Of a DNA stretch of 64,000 nucleotides, positions 48,541-58,855 are shown piece by piece. Below the pieces are notes generated by a model. That model saw only the letters and a list, made by a program, of their open reading frames with translations, had not been told where the DNA came from and made no database searches. This stretch comes from Neoconidiobolus thromboides FSU 785 (Eukaryota > Entomophthoromycota > Entomophthoromycetes > Entomophthorales > Neoconidiobolaceae). The position numbers and the translations under genes were made by a program. The stretch's first letter is position 1, and every line of letters begins with the position of its first letter. The stretch spans positions 9,537-73,536 of the forward strand of contig MU626277.1 of the NCBI GenBank assembly GCA_025603075.1, in the 5' to 3' direction.

Positions 48541-49955
48541 TTTTTAAAATCAATACAATTTTATATAAACTATATTCAGCTATTAATCTTGATTAATAGT
48601 TTTAATAATTTAATATTTAAATGTAAAAAGAATGTTTATTAATTTTTTACTTAAAAACTAAGCTGGTATTTTTGGTTTTCTTAACATTCGCTTCTAATTG
48701 GTTCAAATGAAGCCAATCAAGACTTTTTGTAAAGAATATATTATAATCTTGTAAGTTTTAGATTTTTTTAATCAACTTTAAAATAGAATATTATGATCAA
48801 ATTTAGTTATTGTTGCTTTTCATGTATTCATCCCCACTATTTACTTTTTTATTGTGTCCTAATGTCCAATGTATACAATTATTATTTATAGAAATTAGAT
48901 CTTAAATGTTTTTTGTTTTGTTTATTCATTAAACAATATTATCTTTTAAGTTTTATTATTATCATGTTATTTCTATTTTCACAGAAAGATATAGCTTTAC
49001 ATTATTTATTTTATTAATGATAGTAAGCTTTGTCACATTGTTTATTTTTGGTTTGGTTTGAAATTTAAAAACTCAAAATTAAAATAATTTAATATCTAAA
49101 AATAAGTGGAAATAATAATTTTTGGCAACTTTTGAATATAAAATTGATTCATAAATACATTAATCTTTTTTTTCATTAATTGAAAACAGTCTACAAATAC
49201 TATTTAAAATATGGTAAAATAAAGAAATTGGTATTTAAATAATAAAACACATTAATAATTTATATGAACGTTTCTTTTGTTTAATTTTTTATTGATAATT
49301 TTTCTACACAATACCACTGGAAAAAAAGGAAAAGAAACTAAATCAGGATATTCTAATATACAATTTACTCTCCTATTTCAAACAAGCCAAAAGAGCATCA
49401 TCTAGCTAGCACAATAGCAGTATGTTTAACTTCAGATTAACTTCATCTTAATGATATTTTTAATTACTATTATTATTCAAAAGTAACAGACTATGTTTTA
49501 ATTAAGAAGTAAAAATAAACATGTTTACTATAGCTAATAAAGATATCATTACTAAGCTAAAGAAATAATTCGGACTAGTTAAAATTATATTTAATGAACT
49601 ATTATAGTATAAATATTACTGAAATAGTTAATAGTGCTAGCTAACTCTTTTAACTATAGCTATAATAAAATTAATAATGAAATGGTATAATCAAAAACAT
49701 TGTATAATGACATTGATGACATGTATATGGGGATGTTTTTTTTATTTCATTACTTTCTATTTTTCAAGCACTATTTGAGCGGAAAATTTGTTAGTAAAAT
49801 TCTTAAACACGAAAATACATACCCATATATTACATACATATTTATAAAGTTACTTTGTCACTAACCAATGTAACGGAATTTTTATGCTGAATCAGAAGAT
49901 ATATATATTTAACAAATTGAACTTATAAGAAAAGATGATTTCCATAAGGGAAGTT
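48541..49955. other. intergenic spacer
   Basis: 1.4 kb of very AT-rich sequence before tRNA-Trp. One element copy (49726-49827). Nothing else recognised. Confidence 0.5.
49726..49827 (+). mobile_element. foldback/MITE-like element, copy 8
   Basis: 102 bp, from TATGGGGATGTTTTTTTT to AAAATACATACCCATA. The core has CATTACTTTCTATTTTTC, AAGCACTATTTGAGCGGAAA and TTGTTAGTAAAATTC. It lies 128 bp upstream of the tRNA-Trp gene. Confidence 0.75.
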
Positions 49956-50027
49956 GGCTAGCTGGCGCAATGGTAGCGCGTTGGACTCCAGATCTAGAGG
50001 TTAGAGGTTCGACTCCTCTGCTGGTCA
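49956..50027 (+). tRNA. tRNA-Trp(CCA)
   Basis: A 72-nt cloverleaf. GGCTAGC pairs with GCTGGTC, the D arm is GCGCAATGGTAGCGC, the anticodon loop is CTCCAGA (CCA), and the T arm is AGAGGTTCGACTCCTCT. Discriminator A. No intron at the usual site after the anticodon. A TTTT pol III terminator follows at 50032-50035. Confidence 0.95.
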
Positions 50028-50788
50028 TGACTTTTGGAATATATTCTAATTTATTCTTTTAATATTATGTAAAATATTTTTTCTTTGATTTAATTTAAAA
50101 ATTCTACTAAGAAAGCTAAAATTATCTTTTTTCATTGATGATTTGTAATGTTGTAAGCCAAAAATTAACTTGCAATTTTTAAGTACAATAATTGATTGCT
50201 AGATGACTTGGTATAAAAGCTTAGTTCAAGTCTTATTTAATCTTGATTTTTTTAGCAAAGATTGATAATTTGATAATTGAGTACTAAGTGCTATAAGATA
50301 TTGTTTTCTGCTTAATTTTAAATAAGTTATATTAGAGCGCTTCTTTGACCAGCGTTTGTTTGTATTTTTCAAGTTTTACGTTACGTAAAAAATGGACAAG
50401 AAAATGAGATTGGAAAGCACCTAATTTTAAGTAGGCTTTTAAATTTCCTATATGGTATAGATTTGTCATTTTAGGTTATAAAGATAGATTGAAAATCAAC
50501 TTGATAGCTAAAGGTTGGAGGTTCAACTTTTCTATTGGCCAGTCTTTTTTATATTAGCTTTGAGTTTGGATTTGAAACTTTAAACATTTAAAAGCTAATT
50601 TTAAAAAAATAATCTACCTGTATCGACCAAAACCTTTCATTTTATTTCAAAGCATTACTTCAAACTTTTTGATGGGCATTATCTTAAATTTTAATCTTAT
50701 CTAAAAGTTAATCAATAACATTCGACAATTTTATTTAAAACTTTAAATTGGATTTTCAGGTCCAAGAATTTGGTCAATTTTCTAAAAG
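50028..50788. other. intergenic spacer with tRNA-like relic
   Basis: 761 bp between tRNA-Trp and the VPS51 3' end. Contains a tRNA-Trp 3'-half-like sequence at 50513-50540; otherwise no features. Confidence 0.45.
50513..50540 (+). pseudogene. tRNA-Trp 3'-half relic
   Basis: 28 nt starting GTTGGAGGTTCAAC align without gaps to the T arm and acceptor end of tRNA-Trp (49999-50026 region). 21 of 28 positions are identical and every mismatch is a transition. The 5' half is not recognisable. It is followed by T-rich sequence like a pol III stop. Confidence 0.4.
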
Positions 50789-53327
50789 CTATAATTGGTA
50801 CTCATTATTATGATTGTCATCAACTAAACTTACTATAGGATCCAATCTTTCTGTAATAATTGCTCGTTTAAAACCAGAGGATATGACTTCATTAAACAAG
50901 GATTGTATGGAACTGTAATACAAGGATAAGCTATATGATATAATTTAATAAACAGTAAATTACTTGTCCAATTTTACAAAGACTGGTAACTTCCTTTGAA
51001 AATATTCCAAATCTAATTGTAATTGATAAAACGCATTTTGATTGAATGCACTCAATCTAATAGCTTCAGAAGTAGCCTGATAAAATATTAACATAATGAA
51101 CAACATAAAATGATTGATATAAATATAGTAGTAGTATGTTGATTATTTTTACCTTCAATGTTATTTTGGCCAACTGAATCATGATATCATCTACTGTAAA
51201 CCCAGTATTAGAATAAATCTCAATCTTATCAGAAAATAATTTATCAATTTTATTAAGCCACAAATCAGGTTGTAGCTCATTCTTCTTATTTAAAAATAAA
51301 CCGGTAAAAGTCTTATTTTTAGTAGGCGACATTAATTGTAAAGAATTACGGGATGGCATCCTATAATCTAAATCTAATTTATGATAAAATAAACTACATT
51401 ATTATATATATCATATTGTGTTTTTACCCATTGAATTACTTCCAGAACGGATATTATCTTTAGCTGGGAAAATAGCTGAAAGATTAGTTAGTGAGACAAA
51501 CATTTGTGTAATGCTCAGCCAAAGTGAATTAACTTGCGTGATAGTTGGCCAAAGGTTAAAAGGATAACTAGAGTAAAAATTTAAAATATCTTTTGTCAAA
51601 TTATTTCCAATGCTTCTAATATATGTATTAAGTATCTGACTACTATAAGCTCTTGATAAATTCATTACGTTTTCACATTCTTGTTCCCACTCTAAAATCA
51701 CTTCTTCTTGACTAGGTTGATGAGAGTAAGGTATGTTAATCTCAATTATTAAAGTGGTAATATAATTCGTATAAATTGATGCTACAAAATTATCATAAAA
51801 ATCTAACAACCACTTACTATTTAATAATAATAACAATTCATTATCTTTCATTTTAATACTTTCAGTTAGTATACTCTTAAAAAATTGATTCAACTTAGTT
51901 TGTAAATATCTATAAAACAAAGCCCATGTCCCTGATAATTGCCAAAAGGGTATATCTACTTCCAAAAAACTTTTAAAAAAAGACAATAATTCCATCATAT
52001 TTTGTAATAGCCAATTCTTCATCATAACTATCTTACTTTGTAGTTCAATAATATCATTCAAATACCCTTTCTCCATATTGATATCCATTATTTTATTTAT
52101 GTACTCTTGTTGAATTGCGTTAAACTTATTCTCAATTAATTTCTGTTCAAAATCGCATATCGTAAGTCTTATCTTTTGTAATAAATTAATTTCACTCATC
52201 TTACTGCCACATAATGAGGAATACGTAGCCAAATCCGTTAAGATAGAAGAATAGATAGAAGTAATATGGTTCAAATCATTACTCTTTATTTTAATGTTAT
52301 CGATCTTTATCAACTTTAAAACCGTATTATTATACTCAAGATCTAATAATTTATTTATTGTTTCTAAAAAGGTTGATTTAACATTATTCGCTTTCAACTC
52401 TTTTTCAGATTGAAAATAATAGCCATGAAAGCTTTCAATAAATTCGTTCAATTGTAAAAAAAACTCATTGTTAAGTCCTTTAAGCCAATCTATTTGGAAT
52501 GAAAATTCTACCAACGCATTGTTCTTATTGATCTCTTTAATCAGCAAAAGGTGATGTTGATTCAATATCTTTGAAAACCTTTTAAAAATTAAGTTGCAAA
52601 AATCATTATACAACTTTTCATTACTGTTGTAATCATCCTTTAGTTTAATCAATAAATAATACCAATAATTTAATTCAAGTATACTATTATTCTCATTACT
52701 TATCTTAAACCTTAATATATCCTCTACCTTTTTAATCAAACTTTTCGCTTCTTTCTCAATCTCCGTAAACAGTTTCATGCTCTGGTATTTATCCACCAAC
52801 TTTTTTGTATACAAATAATAGTTGATCGCTTCTAAATACATTTCTTTATCAATATATCCACTTAAAGTTGCAGGCAGCTGAAAGATGAACTTGAACTTTT
52901 TTAACATATCATTGATATTCAAATACTTTCCCAGCTCCTTCCTACTTTCTTCTAATCCAATATCCATCTGGTTATTATTTTTATTAATTAGATCCATACA
53001 CTCCGACGCCACACTTAATTCTTGAAACATGTTATCTAAATTATCTCTCATACTTCGTATGCTCTCATTAGCTTTTATAAATTTACTGTAATTTTCATAC
53101 ACTAGATTCTTGCCATCTGAATTCAGCTCTCTGATATCGGTTAGTAATGTAACATCACGTTCAATTAATCCCTTCAGGTCCTGTTGGGTGTATAGTTTAT
53201 TTAAATAAGGTCGATATTCAAAGTTACTTTCATTAATTTCACTATTCTGTACTTTATTTAGATTGTAGAATGCTTTCAGCTTCTCTCGTGCACTCGCTTT
53301 AGTTGGTTTATTAGTGCTGCTTTCCAT
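50789..53327 (-). CDS. VPS51: GARP/EARP tethering subunit Vps51
   Basis: Four exons: 53327-51428, 51367-51153, 51076-50964, 50912-50789; 783 aa. The N-terminal signature of Vps51 is clear: LIERDVTLLTDIRELNSDGK followed by LVYENYSKFIKANESIRSMR and a coiled coil. A long helical body follows, ending in a C-terminal segment (EAIRLSAFNQNAFYQLQLDL, LFNEVISSGFKRAI) matching the end of metazoan VPS51 rather than the very short yeast protein. Known role: tethering of endosome-derived vesicles at the trans-Golgi network, binding the SNARE Tlg1/syntaxin 6. No other GARP subunit is in the window. Confidence 0.88.
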
Positions 53328-54312
53328 TGTTATAAAAATAAAGGATGATATTTTTTCGGTGGCTTAAATCAATTTCTAACATTCAGTTTACGTGCTACTT
53401 TTAAAGATTTTGGAGGTCCAGTGGCATAAAATTTGCAATTAAAATTATGCAGTCAAAGTTCCGATTTATGAGGTTTTTTGAATAAGGGATGATTGTTTTA
53501 GCTTTTCTAATACCCTTCGAAGTTTTATACTCTATAAAAAACGAACAAAGTATTGAAAATGAAAAAGACATTCCTCCCCTATAAAAGTTTTTAATTATAC
53601 CAAGGAAATGTGTTTTCCTTTTAAGATGGAAAAGCTCGATAGCATTATCTTTTTTATTATAAAAGTCATTTAATATTTTTTGTTGAATTTAGTTCAAAAG
53701 TATTTTGATATTATAAAGCTAAATAAAATAAAATAATTATACCCAGCTGTAACCTTTTCAAAGTAGCAAAGCATTCCAGAAAGATGGTAACTTCATTAGT
53801 TCAAAAAAATCAGGAAATTCCTTCAATCTAGTCTGGTAATTTAAGTCAGTCAGAGTAAAAGCTTCTAGCTGACTAGATAAGCCAGTCATTGAATCAAAGG
53901 TTTATGATTGGTTGAAAAACAAACTTATAATGCTTAGTAAATTCTAGCTTGTGGGATAGGGTTAGGATTTTTTGCTTTCATTTTAGTGTAAAGTTTAAGA
54001 TAATATAATGTTTACATTAAAATATGATTTCTATAACTTTAATGTAGTATTTGTAGTATGAAATTTAAAGATAATAAATAATTCAAACTTACTTTAATCA
54101 TTATAGTATGAAATTAGTCCATTCATTTAAATGGCCTTAAAAGACTACTAGAACACCAAGCAAAAAACTCTATCCACAATCAAAATTCAGAATAATCCTC
54201 AAGGCTAAAACATTAACTTAGTATTTATTAAAAAAAGCTTCCAAGCCCAAGCCCAAGTCCGAAAAAATTATCAAGTAATGATAACGAGAACAAGTTAACC
54301 ACTATCTTATAT
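53328..54312. other. intergenic spacer
   Basis: 985 bp holding the VPS51 promoter and AP-2 mu 3' flank. No features except a short CCCAAG-type repeat near 54245. Confidence 0.45.
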
Positions 54313-55935
54313 TTAAAACTAAACAAAAGCAATAAATAATTTAAAGCAAAAACAAAAGGTTCTGTCTTACCTTAATTTCATACGTGCCTGCCTTGGTAAG
54401 GTACCTAACCCATTTAACTGATTGGTAGTTGGACTTTTCAAACACCTTCAAGAATCTAACTAAAAGGCCAGAGGAGGTGAACATAAGAACCTAAATAAAA
54501 AAGTTAGTAAAAATCCTTTAATAGATAATTAAAATTCTACTTGAAAGTTCATACAGATAGGAGGGCGTGACCAAGTTTTGTCAACAGTGGTAGCAGTGAG
54601 TTCTACCTCTGCTGAAAATGAGTATTCATTTTGACCCTGGAAACGAGAAATTCTAAAAAATATTAATTAAAATTATAACAATCTATTCAAATTTACTTCC
54701 AAACAATTGCATTCTCGGCAGGTACATATTTGGCCTTACCTGCACCAACACGTATACTGCTTCCCGATGTATTGAGTGGTGTAGGTATCTTAACCACCAC
54801 ATTATTGGCATATAACTTAGATGAAAAGTTAGCTTTTACCAATACTTTATACTCAACTCGAGACTTTCCAATCTCGTTGACCACTGGATGAACTCTGAAT
54901 GGTAAATTGATGTTCTCTGTGGTACGATATTTCATTAACTCAAACTCACCATCAGGTGGTATAAAACTGATAGTTCGGTCGCTGTCAAACTTTCCCAACT
55001 TAACGCACTGATGGAACTGACAGTCATCAATCTCAACTGCGTTTGAGCGTCTAGGACTTTAAACTTGTTATTTATGATTTAAAACGATTAATAAATATTA
55101 TTACCCAGATCGGTCTGTATTATCCCTATCTAATAAAAGCTTATCATTGAGTCCAAATTTACACTCTGGCATACCAGATAGGTAAGCACGCATAAGGATC
55201 TGACCGGAAACATCCGCGCGCAGGGTTGTGCCTTTAGTACTCATAGATAGATTTACGGATTCAATCACATCAACAAAAGCTTCATTTTTCCTATATTTGA
55301 TGTCAGGTCTTCGCCATGAAATGGCACCAGTTGCTTGAATTGTAATCTTTGAAGAGTCCTCTTTCTATATAACTATTTAACATTAGAAACAAAACAAAAC
55401 CGACAAACTTACCACTGCCTTTTCAGATTTCACTCCTTCGGTAGTAATATAAAGCTTCAAGATATCGGCATCTGTATTTTGTGGGTAGCCAAAATCAAGG
55501 ATCTCTACAAATTTACATTAGCCCAAAATAAATAATAGCTTGCTACAACGTACCGTCTAACAATTCGTAAATCAAAACAAAGTTGTTCTTAACCGCTTCT
55601 TCATCAAATTTAATAAAATAACTTCTTCCTAATGCAATAAAACGATAACAAAACTCAAACACCATCGCTGCATTTGTATTAGCTTTGGTTACTGCCACGA
55701 TATACAAATTATCATGTCTCACGTGAAAGAAGGAGGTGGAACCTAAGGTGATGAATGGTGCACGTACCTGGTTGTTCGAGATTACTTGGATTCTAAAGAT
55801 GTCAGCAATGGAGCGTCTGAAGAAGGGTAAGTTATATTGAGTAACATGTGAATAGGCTTACTTTAAATCATGACGATACAGACGAGAGATCAATACTTCT
55901 CCTTTTTGATTATAGATAAAGAAGGCAGAGATCAT
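54313..55935 (-). CDS. APM4: AP-2 adaptor complex mu subunit
   Basis: Eight exons: 55935-55862, 55816-55554, 55504-55413, 55364-55105, 55056-54697, 54652-54541, 54490-54371, 54318-54313; 428 aa, normal for mu2. Longin domain: [20 protein letters not shown] and [20 protein letters not shown]. The mu-homology domain begins [20 protein letters not shown] and contains [35 protein letters not shown] and VKIPTPLN; the end is [12 protein letters not shown] plus KF. Known role: binds YxxPhi cargo and PIP2 during clathrin-mediated endocytosis. The last exon codes only Phe and stop. If that intron is retained the protein gains nine extra residues instead. Divergent from the asparaginase gene. Confidence 0.92.
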
Positions 55936-56116
55936 AATGAAGTGCCACAAGCAAAATTGAAAAGTATAAGTGGCATTGAGTTGAGTTCATTTAAATTTTA
56001 GTTGAACCAATGATAGTTAGGCTTAATAACGATGATTTATAATTAATTTAGAACTCAAAAAAATGATTATTTTTAATATTTATTAGAATAATAATTATAA
56101 TAGTAGCACTAATATT
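55936..56116. promoter_or_regulatory. 181-bp divergent promoter region (AP-2 mu / asparaginase)
   Basis: The space between two divergent start codons. AT-rich; no TATA box clearly placed for either direction. Confidence 0.4.
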
Positions 56117-58722
56117 ATGTCTGAATACACCGAAGTTTTAGAGAAATATGATATCAACCCAAACGACACGTTTGAAGATATGAACCTTCATAATGAATCT
56201 ATCTTTGAAAACCAGGTGGTAGAGTTCCAAAGGAACGCGGTTGAGATCGATGATATGTTAATGCCAGGTAATCCAATCCCTTTAATAAGAATAGTAAATA
56301 ACTCATCATTATAGACGTATCTAGAATCTTAGTTATCTACACAGGAGGTACAATTGGTATGACTCATAACAGAGATAACGGATACGAGCCAAAAGCCAAC
56401 TATCTAAGCGAAACTTTGGCTTCTCAATCACGATTTCATGACCCAGAAGGTTTGTTTAACTCTAGCAATAACAATTCAGTAAACAGCTCAAGGGTAAATT
56501 CTTTTGTTAATCTTGCCTCTTTATCTAGCCCAATGTCGCCTACCTCCTCAGAAAGTAAAGGTGCTTCGCTCTTAACCCCAAAAAACAAACTTCGGTGGCT
56601 ATTGACCCCAAAATCCCTTTATGGTAAGAGGATTAGATACGCTATCAAAGAATATGATCCACTATTGGACTCATGTAATATGACTATGGCAGGTAGATTT
56701 TTAACTATGTCCCTATTAACTATTTATACCTTTCTGCAGATTGGATTAAGATAGCAACAGATATTGAAGTCAACTATAAGAAATATGATGCTTTTATAGT
56801 ACTACATGGTAATATATATATGTGTAAAATTTGAGGGCTAAAATAGGTTAAATAGGCACCGATACCATGGCCTATACAGCTTCAGCATTGAGTTTTATGC
56901 TCGAAGACTTGGGGTATTTATTTTAGCAGTTAAAACCAGCATTTTTACTTATACAGCTTTAGAAAAACGGTAATAATCACGGGATCTCAAGTACCAATAT
57001 CAGAGGTGCGTAACGATGCTATTGAAAACTTATTGGGAGCCTTGACTGTGGCTGGCCACTTTGTTATCCCAGAAGTTTGTTTGTATTTTGGCAATAAATT
57101 GTTCAGAGGCAATCGATGCTCTAAAGTAAGTGCAATTGATTTTGAAGCTTTTGACTCCCCAAATTTAAGGCCTTTGGTACATATTGGAGTTAATATTGGT
57201 AAGACATATGGGCCTTTTTTAATTTAGTTTAATTTAGTCTATTAATATTTGATAGAGGTCAACTGGAACCAAGTTTTAAAACCAAAAGCAATTGGTAGGT
57301 TTAAGGTGCATAAAGCAATGAATCCAAATGTAGCTGCTTTACGTTTGTTCCCTGGTATCACGGAAGCAACAGTGAAAGCATTTTTATCACAATCAATCCA
57401 AGGAGTTGTCTTAGAAACTTTTGGAGCTGGGAATGCGCCTAATAGAGCTGACATATTGAATGCGTTAAAAGAAGCTAGCGCTCGTGGTACTGTTATTGTG
57501 AATTGTACTCAATGTAATTATTTTTTTTATACTGAGATGTTTTCTCATAATTAATAGGTAGAAAAGGTTCAGTTGCTGACCTTTATGCTACAGCTAAAGG
57601 ATTAAAAGATGCAGGAGTTGTGCCTGGGATAGATATGACGCCAGAGGTATTAAATATTTTATTCAATAAAATTTATTTATAATTAACTTATAGTGCGCAT
57701 TAACTAAATTAAGTTATTTGCTTGCAAAAGATTTGAGCGCGAATAAAGTAAGAGAGCTAATGAGGAAAAACTTGAGGGGAGAGCTAACTGGGGAATTGTT
57801 TATTGATAATTTGGAAATTTTTGATGAAAAGGATGATAGCTTGGAATGTGGCTCTGATCTAATATTTATTGCAAAGAAATTGTCAGAGCTTCAGCTTAAT
57901 GATACAATGAACAGTAATGAAAAAGTCAAAGTCATAAATCCAGGGAACAAGTTTGAAAAAACGATATTCCCAGTGTTACTTTGCAATGCGGCTGGTGTCA
58001 ACGATGTAGAATGCTTAAAATATTTATTAAAGTCAAGACCTAATAGTTTTAATGTTAACTGCGTCGATTATGAGGGAAGAACTCCGATAGTAAGTTATTC
58101 GAGTAATTGTTTAACTATCGATTTGTTGCTTATTATTTTAGCATATTGCAAGTTCTCTAGGACACTATGATATTGCTAAATTTTTACTATTAAATGGTGC
58201 TGCTTTACACCTGTTAGATCGATCTGGGCACACTCCTTTGTATTATGCTGCTTATCATGGGCATTCAAACATCATCCAGTTATTGCTTAATGATGGAGCC
58301 CATCTTAATAGTGCTGAGTTACGTAAATCCAAGGCTTATTTTATTGAGTATCTTCATTTCTAATTTTTTGGTTTTGCATACTCAAATTACTTTTAGTGCG
58401 GCATCTAAGGGACTTTCAACCAAAGCAGGCTACTTTTTAGAAGCTGGCCTTGATGTCAATTGTTATAATTCGGATTTACGTACAGCTTTACATATGGTAA
58501 TTAGTTATTATTTTTCTAATTTATTGTTTATTTTTCAAGGCTATTTGTAACCAAAAATTAAGCACGGTTGAGACATTATTAAGCTTCTCTGATATACGTG
58601 GAGACATCAAAGATCGTAATGGGAAAACTTCTATTGATGAAGCTAAAGATGCGTTAGAGTTGGATCCTTCTCCTTTAACTAAGGAAATTTATCAGCTGGT
58701 CTGTAACAAGTTTATAAATTAG
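56117..58722 (+). CDS. cytosolic L-asparaginase with C-terminal ankyrin repeats
   Basis: Eleven exons: 56117-56267, 56315-56692, 56740-56808, 56856-56913, 56963-57198, 57256-57513, 57558-57646, 57694-58089, 58142-58347, 58397-58496, 58540-58722; 707 aa. The bacterial-type asparaginase core has both Thr motifs (ILVIYTGGTIGM and VLHGTDTMAYTASALS) plus VIITGSQVPISEVRNDA and LETFGAGNAPNR. Ankyrin repeats follow from about residue 500 (DYEGRTPIHIASSLGHYDIA, SGHTPLYYAAYHGH). This is the layout of the ASPG/60-kDa lysophospholipase family. It hydrolyses asparagine to aspartate and ammonia. Residues about 85-145 form an unusual Ser/Asn-rich insert after the first Thr motif. No signal peptide. Confidence 0.92.
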
Positions 58723-58855
58723 GACCAGTCAAGTTATTTTAGAATATATATTAAATAAAAATTAACCAAAATATTAAGTATGAAATCCGGTGTAAAATTT
58801 TAATTCTAATTAAACAAACATTATAAAATAACTGTAGGTAATAAACAAAAAATAG

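Noticed and set aside
50180..50230. Possible second tRNA-like sequence (GCTAGATGACTTGGTATAAAAG...)
   Set aside because: Only a vague D-arm resemblance; no acceptor or anticodon pairing could be drawn.
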